From the NCBI RefSeq assembly GCF_018687715.1, contig NC_056760.1, positions 12,450,001 through 12,514,000 of the forward strand: 64,000 nucleotides of DNA, read 5' to 3'. The notes beneath the pieces are model-generated. The model saw nothing but the letters and a program-made list of their open reading frames with translations. It did not search any database and was not told the origin of the DNA. Origin of the DNA: Carya illinoinensis. Its lineage: Eukaryota > Streptophyta > Magnoliopsida > Fagales > Juglandaceae. Shown here piece after piece: positions 49,995 through 61,580 of the stretch. A program made the translations under genes and the position numbers. Within the stretch, counting starts at the first letter, position 1. Each line of letters opens with the position of its first letter.

Positions 49995-51025
49995 ATGGAG
50001 AATCAGCCCAAGAAGCCTGGTCCAGATGCTCATATTTATGAGGATTCTGGTAATTTTTTTTTTTTTTATAAGGATTCTGGTAATTAATTCATCGTATCTT
50101 TACGTATGAATCTTATTTTATTACAGTTTCCTATGTAAGTAGCATGTTTGGGTATGGTTAAGAGTAGAAAAAGAGTTTAGGGAACGTAGATTGTGGAGGA
50201 CATGTTATCTTCGTATTAACTTAACCTTTCCAAACTTTGCAGATGAGGTAAATGACTCTCCAATCGAACAAGTTCGGCTCACAGTCTCCATTACAGATGA
50301 TCCAACATTACCATGCTTGACATTTCGAACATGGGTTTTGGGGATCACATCTTGTGCTGCTCTGGCATTCTTGAATCAGTTCTTTGGTTACCGCCAGAAT
50401 GCACTCTACATATCTTCGGTTTCAGCCCAAATTCTAGTGCTTCCAGTGGGAAAGCTTATGGCAGTATACCTACCAGAAAAATCAGTTCGCGTTCCTGGAA
50501 CAAAATGGCGCTTTTCATTGAATCCAGGGCCCTTCAACTTGAAGGAGCATGTCCTAATCACCATATTTGCCAATTCAGGTTCAAGTACGGTTTATGCTGT
50601 GGGAATTATTACAATTGTCAAGGCTTTCTATCACCGTCAGATTCATCCTCTTGCAGCCATGTTGCTAACTCAAACCACTCAGGTATTCCTTGTTTTTATC
50701 TTTCAGATAATAGGGAAGAATTTTATTCCACAGAAAATATAAGCATAGCTCAAGTTTGAGAAATAAGAGTTTTTAACATAACTGGTTTTGCCACAATCAA
50801 GACTTATTGGAGTTGTTTCCCTTAAGTTTTCTTAATATGTTTGATGGTTTATTTAGCTGCTTGGATATGGATGGGCTGGGGTTTTCCGAAAGTTTCTTGT
50901 CGATTCACCTTACATGTGGTGGCCTTCCAACCTGGTTCAAGTCTCTCTATTTAGGTACTCCTACGTCCTACCACTTTGATTCCCCCACTTCCCCTTACCA
51001 CCCTCTGCACAACTTCTTCCTTTTC

Positions 51026-51065
<40 letters not shown>

Positions 51066-53143
51066 CTTGCAGGGCATTGCACGAAGTTGAGATCAGACCC
51101 AAAGGCGGACTAACGAGACTGCAGTTCTTCCTTGTAGTCCTTGCATCGAGCTTTGCATACTATATTGTACCCAACTACCTGTTTCCATCGATTACTGCAC
51201 TCTCATTTGTTTGTTGGATATGGAAGGACTCAGTCACAGCCCAACAAATTGGTTCGGGTCTTCGAGGCCTTGGTGTTGGCTCGTTTGCCCTTGATTGGTC
51301 CACGGTAGCTGGTTTCCTAGGATCTCCTTTAGCCACCCCTGGATTTGCCATTATTAACATATTGGTTGGTTTCTTCATAACGGTCTACATATTAATCCCT
51401 ATTGCTTACTGGACCAACTCCTATGAAGCCAAGCGATTTCCTATTTTCTCATCGCATGTATTCAATGCTGATGGTGGAAAATACGATGTTTCAGTAGTTT
51501 TGAATGAGACCAACTTCCAATTCAATCGACAAGGATATGATGGGTACAGCAAAATACATCTCAGTATCTTCTTTGTATATACTTATGGTCTAAGCTTTGC
51601 AACCCTGGCTGCTACGATATCTCATGTTGCACTCTTCCATGGAAGGTACTACATAAGCATTTGTCTATTTTACTGCATATTTTCTTGAAACCTCCACTTT
51701 TCCTTAAAATCTTTTCCTTAAAATGGGCTATGTGCTCCGGAAGCTTCATGCACTTCCTAGTTACTTTTTCCTTTTCTATGTCCAGAGCAATCTGGCAACA
51801 AACAAAGGTTTCATTCAAAGATAAGTTCGGGGATGTACACACCAGAATAATGAGAAAAAACTATGACCCTGTCCCTCAATGGTGGTTTTACACACTCTTA
51901 ATGGTGGTGGTTGGACTTTCCCTGCTTGCTTGTGAAGGCTTTGGCAAACAATTGCAGCTTCCCTTCTGGGGTATCCTACTAGCGATGCTCTTGGCTCTGA
52001 GCTTCACTCTCCCTGTTGCCGTAATCACTGCTACAACAAACCAGGTACGCCATTGAGAATAAGTTTCCAGTCTCCTGTTCATCGTATTTGATTGGATTGT
52101 GAAAAATCTTCGTGCAGCAACCAGGACTTAACGTCATCACTGAGCTGATTATCGGCTACATGTATCCGGGGAAACCTCTTGCAAATGTAGCTTTCAAGAC
52201 CTATGGCACCATAAGCATGTCTCAGGCAATAACGTTTCTCTCAGACTTCAAGCTAGGCCACTACATGAAAATCCCTCCAAAATCCATGTTCATTGTTCAG
52301 GTGGTTTCTTAATCCTACCAAAATGATGTTCGCAATTTTGCCATCATTAATAGTATCTGTTGAAGTGTCATATTTTAAATGATTTTCATTCAAGTTGTTT
52401 GCCTATTAAACAACTTAAAATGTGTCATATTAATTAGTATGATTAAAGATGATAAAAGTAAAATCACAAAGAGTATAATTATTGTTTAAGAAAACTAATA
52501 CTCTTTATTCTCAACAAAGTTAGCGGGAACCTTGGTCGCTTCATCAGTCTACTTCGGCACATCTTGGTGGCTTATCACGTCAGTAGAACATATCTGTGAC
52601 CCATCTAAACTTCCAGAAGGAAGCCCCTGGACATGCCCCGGAGATGATGTTTTCTACAATGCTTCCATCATATGGGGAGTAGTTGGTCCACTTCGCATGT
52701 TTGGCCCTCTCGGTCTTTACTCTAAGATGAACTATTTATTCCTCATTGGCATCCTGGCACCGGTACCAGTTTGGGTATTCTCTCGCCTGTTTCCTGAACA
52801 AATGTGGATATGCCTCATTAACATGCCCATCATTATAGGAGGTGCAGGGGGAATGCCACCGGCCAAGGCTGTGAACTACATATGTTGGGGTGCTGTTGGC
52901 ATTTTCTTCAACTTTTTTGTGTACAGGAGATTCAAAGGCTGGTGGGCTAGGCACAATTACATTCTCTCAGCTGGGCTAGATGCTGGGGTTGCTTTCATGG
53001 CCATCCTCTGCTATTTCACATTGCAGGTTAGAGACATCAATGGAATGAGGTGGTGGGGTTTGGATTTGGACGATCACTGCCCACTGGCAAGTTGCCCTAC
53101 TGCCCCTGGCATTGAGGTTGAAGGCTGTCCAGTATTCACTTGA
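49995..53143 (+). CDS. OPT: Oligopeptide transporter, OPT family (seven exons, 743 aa)
   Basis: A membrane transporter of the plant OPT clade (closest in feel to Arabidopsis OPT1/OPT5); relatives move small peptides, glutathione or metal complexes with protons across the plasma membrane. Exons: 49,995-50,049; 50,243-50,682; 50,857-50,954; 51,073-51,645; 51,786-52,044; 52,118-52,300; 52,520-53,143. All junctions have GT/AG ends, and the joined frame of 744 codons has no internal stop. Family signatures are NPGPFN (112-117) and KIPPKSM (526-532), with many hydrophobic segments such as [19 protein letters not shown] and [19 protein letters not shown]. Length is normal for the family. The N terminus is short and hydrophilic. 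Intron 3 carries a (CT)n tract next to the acceptor. The exon-1 donor is duplicated 30 bp downstream in frame, so a 753-aa isoform is possible. Confidence 0.95.
50041..50085. repeat. Duplicated exon-1 splice donor flanking a poly(T) insert
   Basis: AGGATTCTGGTAATT occurs at 50,041-50,055 and 50,071-50,085. Between the copies are 12 T and ATA. It looks like a tail-only retroinsertion on the minus strand with a 15-bp target duplication. Both copies contain the donor CTG|GTAATT. Confidence 0.85.
51031..51062 (+). repeat. (CT)n microsatellite as intron-3 polypyrimidine tract
   Basis: About 16 CT units end only 10 bases before the CTTGCAG acceptor of OPT exon 4, so the variable repeat forms most of the polypyrimidine tract. 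Confidence 0.9.
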
Positions 53144-54097
53144 CAAAGTTACAGGGTTATACCCTGCAGTTTATGCAGTAGACTTTAAAGTTTGCAAGAC
53201 CATGTAGATCAAGTTAAAGGTTAATCTTTTATTGTAGCACTGCCTATCATTAAATCTCGGAGCACAACTCTTCTTGTAGGATTGACATAGTTGAAGACTG
53301 CCACTTCATGGTCAGCAAAGAAAATTTCAATGCTACATAAGAATATCTATCCTATCATCACTGTACATTCACGCTTCTAAGATGGATAATCGTAAGGGTA
53401 GCACTACAGCTGCCACTAGTTGTAGTATGTTTTTATTTTCAGCTATTTTTTTTTTTACATGTATTTTTTTAATACTTTTAATTTTTTTTTAAATCACAAT
53501 ATTATTAAAAAACACTTACTTAATCATTAAACGAAAAAAAAAAAAATGCCAACGGGAGCTACCAGCAGTGGCCCAAGTATTTCCCTAGTCTAACGATAAT
53601 TATGAAGAACTAGAGAGGCCTTGTGGTTTATTTCTAGTGGAATGATATAGGACCCAACCCTAACAGGGATGCAAACAAGATTTAAACCGAAGCAGCTAGT
53701 AGCTCAAAAAACAGTTTTATATATCAAAAGTTTGTAAACAGCCTCCATGATTTAAATTTTTTTTTCCTAAACTGTAGTTATCCATGGGTCGTTACTTTGA
53801 AATGACTTGTGACAGCTCGGGATTCGCAAAGAGATAAGAACTTATGAGAAGTCTGATGAAGGGGGGTCTCAACTTGAGGAGAAAAGGACGATAAATATAC
53901 CATTGCTAATCAATAGAATTCAAAGCAACTATTGTGGTCCCCAACCATTGGAGTTCTCAAAGCAACTACTCAGACAAGAATGTCACGTGTAAGTGGTTTC
54001 TATATAAGCATTTCCTAAGGAGCACAATTGAAGAAATAAAGATGGCATGTTCCGCACATAAAAATACAGGAGTAATGAACAGAGAATTTGGACTTAC
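53144..54097. other. OPT 3' UTR and spacer between convergent genes
   Basis: The first 250 bases or so are probably the OPT 3' UTR. A MITE-like element lies at 53,395-53,590. Reading minus, none of the expected downstream exons of the phosphatase gene is found here. Confidence 0.6.
53395..53590. mobile_element. MITE-like element, relative of 23,090-23,332
   Basis: The left end GGTAGCACTACAGCTGCCAC and right end GGGAGCTACCAGCAGTGGCC are partly inverted to each other around an A/T-rich core that includes CTTAATCATTAAAC. Core and ends resemble the element at 23,090. Confidence 0.5.
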
Positions 54098-55436
54098 TGA
54101 AGCTTGTAATAGTTAACATACGGGTCTAGTCCAACCACAACCGCTCCAACCTGGGAATAGGAGTTTTGCCACATTTTAAGAGCAAGCACACAACAACAAC
54201 AAAATATTATCAAAGAAATGGTGGGCAATATGTTACATTACCATCTTATCGTGTTCAAAGAGGCAATTTGTTTTCCATTGTGCTGTCTTTTTGCCATCTT
54301 CCTGCAATATCTTGCTTTCATCAGCATACCTATTTATGAAAAAATCTTAAATCAAGTGTTTCCTCCATAATGACACGAGGGAAAACCGATCGTTTAGTAA
54401 CCAGAGCAGACCAGCAGCTGGAGTGCCAAAACTATGGACTGGCCTTAAAATCACCTCATTTTTTATAATAAAGTCTTGACTGCAATTGGATATATGGGTT
54501 ATGTATCTTGTCTATAAGTCCAGAACTTCAATTTGAAAACAAAATAACAAACTGATTTACCTGGCCACCAAGACCTGTATACCCAACAAGCTCCAGCTCT
54601 TCCAATATACCCTCCCCACCTATCACATAAACCTACAAAAGGAACAAGCAGTGCTACTTATAGTCCCTTCAAATAACTTGTAACAATAAGGCACGAAATG
54701 AGAAAAACGAGCTCCTTTAGACCGCCAAAACCTAGTTTTACTAGACAATGGTACTAGGATATGTTTCTTTGGGTATGGAGTATGTCATTCTGAAGGAAAA
54801 ATCTAGTTGCAAGCACAACTATGCACTAATTTGGACACCAATATAATGTGATTGGTCAAAAAATAGATTTTATTGAAATTAATGCTAATTTAAATTTTGA
54901 ATATAAAAGAATCAGTATTGGTACGCAGATTAGTACGCGACGTTGCTTGTATGTAACAAAATTCCATTCTAAATAGTTTAAGTAGCATTGTAGGCTTCTA
55001 ATTCTCCTGTCAATTAAACAACTTCCAAGTAGCACTCTCTCTCTATTTTGAGGTACATATATGGGTATTCGAAAAGCAAAAAAAATAAGTGAAAAGAAGC
55101 AGCAAAGTACCTTTTTATCTTTAGGAAAATTTTTGACCTTCAAGAACATAGCAGCTGCAAAGGATGAGCTGAATATCTCATCCTAAAACCAAAGAAAAAA
55201 ATAGGGAGAGAATCAGCTTTAAAAAGAGAGAATCAATTTCTGAAAACATTTAATGAAATTAGAATCGGAATTAAAGACAAAACCTCAGTGACTGAAATTC
55301 CCAAAGATTGGAATTTGTTAGCGTACTGCCTCCTCGATTTTGTGGAATTATTGGTCACAAACACCAACTTCTTTCCCTAAAAATATGTATTATAAAGAAA
55401 TAAAATCAACAAGAAATTTCGAAATTTTATAACAAC

Positions 55437-55473
<37 letters not shown>

Positions 55474-55770
55474 TGTGCCTTGGAGCGAAGCATATCAAAT
55501 GTCTGCGGGACGCCATTGATAAGTGTATCGCCCTTCCATATTACACCTATATATCAAAACCCAGTTTTTATTTGTAATGATGATATGAAACGAGAAGGAA
55601 ACGAAGAGAAAGCAACATACATATAAGATTTAGCGAAAAAGAAAAAAAACTAATATATAATGCATGCATATGAGACCGTCGCAGTCGAAGAGAAAAGCTT
55701 CGTCGGAATTTAGAAGATCTCCGATGCTCTGGGAGGACAGAAGCTGAGAGGCTCTGCTTGCCACGTTCAT
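54098..55770 (-). pseudogene. PGLP2: Phosphoglycolate phosphatase 2-like gene, 3'-truncated
   Basis: HAD-family phosphatase; intact relatives hydrolyse 2-phosphoglycolate, and PGLP2 is the cytosolic form. Exons reading minus: 55,770-55,677; 55,546-55,479; 55,376-55,284; 55,182-55,111; 54,632-54,561; 54,301-54,242; 54,150-54,098. The joined 512 nt encode 170 residues without a stop: MNVASRASQLL, the nucleophile motif FLFDCDGVIW (Asp29, Asp31), VFVTNNST (motif II), FPKDKKVYVIGGEGILEEL, ending GLDPYVNYYKL. Intact family members are about 300 residues, so the cap end and motifs III/IV are missing. A donor GTAAGT follows exon 7, but no next exon occurs before the convergent OPT gene. Intron 2 has a GC donor (AAG|GCACAC). 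It is probably a truncated duplicate. The promoter side may still be active. Confidence 0.85.
55440..55469. repeat. (AG)n microsatellite at the PGLP2-like intron-2 donor
   Basis: About 14 AG units. On the gene strand this is (CT)n starting 9 bases inside intron 2, directly behind the non-canonical GC donor. Confidence 0.9.
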
Positions 55771-58448
55771 TGCTGCGTGTAAAAGTAAAACTATAAATCA
55801 GAGCCTGCGGACTGCGAAATATCAAAAGATGGCTGGCAGCTGCGTGCCTGTGTAGTTTGAACCACAAGTACTACAGACAAGAAGCAAATACTCAATTTTT
55901 ACTCTTTTTAACATTTTACAGTTTTACTAAAGAAAAATGTTATTATTCTTGATTTAAGTTAATAAAAATAAAATAAAATAACTGATATTTTATTAAAAAT
56001 TTATATAACGTACTGATATGTCTAATTTTAATTTTTGAAAAATGGTTTTTAACTATAAAAATATTTTATAAAATTAAAATTAATAAATTGACGTGATTTA
56101 GTATATTATTTTTATTATAAAAAACATCTAACATATTATATAAATTCATTTAAGTTTATAAATTTATTTTTATAAAAGAGATTTAGCTAAAATATTATTT
56201 TTTATTTTTATTACCATGACACAAATCTTTAGCATGACTTATATAATTTATTATTTTTATCATTTTATTTAAATATCAAAATAATAAATAAAAATAATAA
56301 ATTATCTATTAATTAATTAATTAAAAGAGATATGAGATTTAGATTTTATTTGTTTACATAATTAAGATAAAATAAAATGAAATATTTTGTTAAAAATTAA
56401 ATCAAATATAATTATAATATTATTTTTATTTTAAAATTTAAAAAAATTAAATTATTTATTATATTTTATATAAAAATTATAAAAATCAGTTAAAACGAGA
56501 TAATTTGAATTTAGGAATACGATCAGCCTTTACATGTAAAAGTTCTTCATTGCACCAAAATTCTAGACCCCATCCCATCAACCTTTCTTCTGCGCAGGTG
56601 GCCCAGAGATTCGATAATCATACCATTCCAATGGAGCCCTCATAATCTCATTTTAATTCTCACCTGGACCATACTGACCTATATGTAAGTAACCTACTCC
56701 TGTACAGCCTTAATTACAAAGATGGCATGAGGTTGATGAGGTTGGTGTTTAAGTTGGTAGTTAGAAAGGATGGTGCTATTCTTCACAAGCTTATTTGATT
56801 TTTTTTTTTATGTTACAGTTAATAGAGTGGAGATGAAGGCTTGTTAGGATGGAGATAAATGTTTATTTGGAGCCGTTGAATAGCTAGACAGAAATGCGCT
56901 TTTAAATATTTAGACAGATGTTGAATATTTGGATACATTCTAATATTTAATGTATTTTTTGTTATTAAGCTTTTGGCTATTGTGCAATCTTCTCCAATGT
57001 GTATTTCTGATATATTGTACAATTTGAGAGCAATCTAATATAATGGCTAATAGAGCTGCTGATATATTGTGTATTGCTGATATAATGTCCAGGAACATGT
57101 GTTAGCTTTTAACTATTGTTTATTGCTGATATTATTTTTTGTTATTATAATAATAATAATTATTATTATTATTATTATTATTAGCACAATGGCTTGTTTA
57201 CGCAAGAATATCTCGACCGATGTTGGTACTTTAACATAATGCTCATTACATTACAAAACATTAGCATTACATGCAGGAGAAGTACATTTAGTCTTTCGTT
57301 ACATTAAAAAAGATGTAGATACATTCCAAAAGTACTAGTTTGGATTACAAAATTTAATACAAAATAATTATAGCACAAATCATAACAAAATAGAACCATG
57401 ACAATAATAAAACTAATCTCTCCAAATCAGCTTGGTTTTTTGCTCTTGAAGTCCAAGAAGTTGAACAAGTATCACTGTCAGTGTGTTTCATATCGCTTGA
57501 AAAACTAGTACCGCTGTAAGTGCAACTGCACATGTAAAAAAGGCAAAGATTTCTCTGAAGTAATGCCATGATAAGGAAATAATCTCACAATATTCTTCAA
57601 CCAATGAGACGAGCTAATGCCATTATTAAAATCAAAACATCTTCCCAAAAACACAAACCCAAAAGAATCTGGAAATTTTTTTTGAGGGGGAAGAAAAAGT
57701 AATATATAAGAAAAAAAATCAGTGACAGCCAGTACTAATCTAAAAGGTTGAAGGAAAAACATGCACGGAACCTTCACGAAAGATTTCCCATTGTAATTGC
57801 CTATCAATAATATATTAAAGGTAATTGATCTGACAAAACCATGCATTGGAGATATATAGCCAGTATAATATTAATTTCTGCTTGTAATTATTAGTGGATC
57901 TAGATCAATTCAGGCCATATATTTCTTCCATTCAGTGCCATATAGAGTCTTAATATATATATATATATATTCCTGCAACAATCTAGCTTCATGAAGAATG
58001 TAGCTGTTGTAATGAGGAAGAAGACATGTTCAAAAAGAGGATTATGGAGTTGGATCCCTTAAAAGTGTCTTTATCAATGCATATGAGTCTATAAGAACTT
58101 TTATCAAACACTTTCCCTGCATATTCTTATTTCTTTTATGCATCAGTTTATTACATTCAGCCGATTCCCTATTACATTACAACAACTACATTCTACATTA
58201 CTTAGATTTACAAGAAGGTGGAAGATGACACACACAAACACCCTTCAATGGAAACTCAAGCATTGCAAATAGTAAACAATCAACAGAGTGGGTGACTTAC
58301 GGTGTGAGATAACAAATAGATAGGTTGCAGGGAAAAAAACCAACACATTAGAGAAAAGGAAAGAGAAGGAAAAACATAAAGGAAGGGACGAAATCCTCAG
58401 AGAGAGAGAGAGAGAGAGGGCCCTTGATCCTCGAAGGCTTTATTGGCA

Positions 58449-58489
<41 letters not shown>

Positions 58490-58740
58490 TTTTTTTTTTG
58501 GGGGGGGGGGGGGGGAGGACGGACTAGTCGCACGAAGAGTGAATTTTTTTTTTAAATCTTATGCTGTGCGGTCTACCCATTTTTTCATATGGCTTTTACA
58601 TGACATGTTTCCATTTGACTCCATTGGTTGAAGAATAACAGAGGCTCCTGCAGGAAGGTTTTTTCTATTTTTATATATGCATAATCTATTGACAATGTTA
58701 GAATGTTGGTATTGTTTTTTACAGTATTTCAGATGCACAA
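55771..58740. other. Intergenic, no convincing gene
   Basis: AT-rich. A MITE remnant of the 13,294 family lies at about 56,330-56,520, with motifs AAATAAAATGAAATATTTT and AAATTATTTATTATATTTTA. An (AAT)n(ATT)n repeat lies at about 57,148-57,182. GA repeats at 58,399-58,485 are followed by a T-run and a G-run of about 17. The minus-strand frame at 57,505-57,846 has no recognisable domain. Confidence 0.5.
58399..58517. repeat. GA repeats followed by poly(T) and poly(G) tracts
   Basis: Two (GA)n arrays (58,399-58,419 and 58,451-58,485), then about 12 T and about 17 G. The G-run could form quadruplex structure; run lengths may be assembly-sensitive. Confidence 0.85.
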
Positions 58741-59930
58741 AATTGATAATAGGCCTTGGGCCTTCGGAAGTGGGCTGTGCAATTCAAAATTGGGCCTGGG
58801 CCATCGAAAGTGAGCCTTGACCCAATCACACCCCGATCGGAGTCGTAGTTGGTGTAAGTTTTGCCGTTTTGGGCTCCGACGACCCCCAGGCACATGTGAC
58901 ATATACAAGTGGCTTGAGAGGCGGGTTGTGAGTCTTGCACGCCAGTCAACTCTTGGTCATTGTAGATCAGGTGGCAGAGATATCAATGGTTTGGAGTGGC
59001 TGAAAAACTCCAATCAACTTTTTACCAAAGGTATAAAAAAAACAAAAAACAAAAAATAGTCACGAGGCCTTGCTGGGAAAGAATACAATAGGGGTTCGAT
59101 GGAGATGGATTTCAATTATTTTGTGTACGCTCAAGGGACTGAAGGCAGGTTCAATCTGGGGCCACCTTTCTTTTTTTCTTTTTTTTCCCATTATTAGCTT
59201 TCCGCTTGTTCACTTTTTTTTTTTCTCTCTGTTAAAAAAATATATTTTTGGTGCAACAAAATTTAAAATAATACAAAAAAAAATCTATTAACCGTTAATT
59301 TTCTTATAAAATTTCTGTTAAAACTGAAAATTGAAAAAAAAAATTACTAAAAAAAATATAAAAATATAGAAAGTGACTCTTTTTGGTGGGGGTGAATATG
59401 TAGCAGTATTTTGGACTAATTCAAATGTGAATCTGATAGGAATATTAAAGCCCCATGTCAGATAGTCATAATGACTAATGTAATAACGACAAGTGGGAAT
59501 GAGCCAAATATCTTGAAACAGTACTTTTACTTGATGCCGTAAGCACTAATCTGGTTATTACTTTATATAAATGATATAAGAGATATAAGATGAGATGTTA
59601 TAAAAGTTAAAAAGATGAAAATTGAATAAAATATTATTATAAAATATTTTTTAATATAATTTTTATTTTTAAATTTAAAAAATTAAATTATTTATTATAT
59701 TTTATATTAAAATTTAAAAAAATTATAAAAATTATGTAAGAAGCGAAACCCGGCCTTAACTTTGTAAAAAGTTGAATTGGACAGAAAAAGTTGAAGATTC
59801 CAAGATTAACAGTCGTTTTTTAACAGTTTTTCTTCTGATCACTGTCTTTTAATGTGGGAGTTTTCATTTTCACTGTTTTGGGAAGAAAACTCAATGAAAG
59901 TGAAAGCAAACTAAACAAGAAAAAAAAAAT
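58741..59930. repeat. Duplicated block, copy B (uninterrupted counterpart of 20,735-20,843 plus 48,833-49,890)
   Basis: CACACCCCGATCGGAGTCG and GGCACATGTGACATATACAA run directly into GTGGCTTGAGAGGCGGG and the rest of the OPT upstream block. In copy A these two parts are 28 kb apart. Copy B ends where a Helitron-type 5' terminus begins at 59,940. No OPT exon follows inside the window. Confidence 0.85.
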
Positions 59931-60199
59931 ATATATATATCTATACTAATATATAAAGTGCGAATCGCTTAAGAATAGTGTTTTCGTCCAACATTTTTAT
60001 TTCCAATTTTACCCTTAGTTTTATTTGACAATTACGGTTATTTGTATTCTACTTTTATTTTACTGATGCTTCTTTTGGTCTTTCTCCATACCTACACTGT
60101 TCCTACCCAAAACGGCGCTGTTTTGACACCACCAAAAACCTAACTATAAAAGCAACATAAACTCCTCTCTCTCCCTTCCAGATCTTTCTTGCCTGCCTC

Positions 60200-60241
<42 letters not shown>

Positions 60242-60712
60242 ATTTTTTTTCTTGTTTATCGTCGTTTGATGTATATTACCTTCGTATTTTTCAAATCTAC
60301 AAAACAAAAATTGTTTTTCTTTCCGTTTTTGCTATCTGTGTTCATATGTTTTTTTTTTTGGCTTTCCATTCAAGTTTATTTATTTTTTGTTGGGTTTGAT
60401 TTGTTCTACTTTTTTGTTTCTTGTTCTTCAAATTTTGATTTATATGACTTGTGTTTTTTTGATTTCTCCCCCACCAACGCATCTTTACTAACTGTGTTTT
60501 ATTTTTATTTCTTAGTGTTCTGAGTACCTGTTTTGAATGGAATAAAGGCAGACGGGAAAAAATAGATCTTGAATTGTGGATTGGCCGGTACTAATCATTC
60601 AACGTACAATAGCTTGGCATCAACCGTGCATTTTTCACTGCAGGTAAAGGGGTTGCCCTATTGATCCACAAGTCCATGATCACTGTTTACTTTGCATCTT
60701 TTCTTACGTAGT

Positions 60713-60765
60713 AAAAGAGAGAAAAGATTTATTTCAAAAAAAAAAAAAAAAGAGAGAAAAGATTT
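60713..60765. repeat. Tail-only insert with direct repeats (1)
   Basis: AAAAGAGAGAAAAGATTT at 60,713-60,730 is repeated at 60,748-60,765. Between them lie ATTTC and a run of A. At least 15 bp of the repeat is unambiguous; the extra As may belong to the tail. Confidence 0.8.
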
Positions 60766-61187
60766 CCCAAAGATACCGGCATCCATTATCCATATATATA
60801 TATATATATATGTAGGATCATTTATTTGCAGATCACATCATACAAAGTCCCTAAAGCAGTTTGAAATATGCAGACCCTCGATCTGATCTCGCTCTTGATT
60901 GATTTCAGAAATCAACCACACACCTGCACAAACAGTTAAAAAAAGGTTAAAATATCAAGTGGGTCTATTCCCTTTTTGTAGGGAATGAATTGAGTATGGT
61001 ATTATTTCACCATGCACCTTGGTCTAATTACTCATTCAGTGGAAAGACAGAAATTCTTGTCGGCAAAACTTACTATTGCTGACTGCTCACCAACTAAGGC
61101 CGGGTACTATCTCTCTCTCTCTCTATCTCTCTCTCTAGAGGTTGATCTTTTCATCAGTATGGTATGCTTCACTACTCCACTCTTTTT

Positions 61188-61232
<45 letters not shown>

Positions 61233-61239
61233 TGTTAAA

Positions 61240-61580
61240 GGGAAAGGAAATATAGGTGAAGGTGGACACGAGGTACTTAAGTTGCAGAACGGCCTACTTC
61301 AAAAAAAAAAAAAAAAAAAGTTGCAGAACGGCCAAGATGGCGCAGGTGGGGTGTCTTGCATTGAATCCAGAAGCAATCCTGCAACAAACGATTGGGTTCC
61401 AAAGATCAACGAAGATCAGGTACTGATTTTTCATGGTTTTTATTAGGATCTGATTATATTGGAAGAAAAAGATTTGAACTATAGTAAGTTGATAATCAAG
61501 AACTAACTGTTGTTTTGTTCTTTGAATGAACATAGGTCTTTGTCTCCTCAAAACCAAATCGGAGCGAGAGCTCTTAGATG
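61240..61580 (+). pseudogene. Exon-like gene fragment of unknown family
   Basis: An open stretch reads GKGNIGEGGHEVLKLQNG, then, after a poly(A) insert, GGVSCIESRSNPATNDWVP and KINEDQ up to a GTACTG donor at about 61,420. A possible second piece starts after ACATAG near 61,536 (VFVSSKPNRSESS, then stop). Composition is unlike the AT-rich surroundings and suggests part of a real gene, perhaps captured by the surrounding Helitron. I do not recognise the protein. Confidence 0.35.
61279..61333. repeat. Tail-only insert with direct repeats (2)
   Basis: AAGTTGCAGAACGGCC at 61,279-61,294 and again at 61,318-61,333, separated only by TACTTC and a run of A. It interrupts the exon-like sequence. Confidence 0.85.

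Noticed and set aside
57505..57846. 113-codon minus-strand frame
   Set aside because: No recognisable domain, AT-rich, no supporting splice or promoter context.
61190..61232. Poly(T) tract as a fourth tail-only insert
   Set aside because: No flanking direct repeat could be found.
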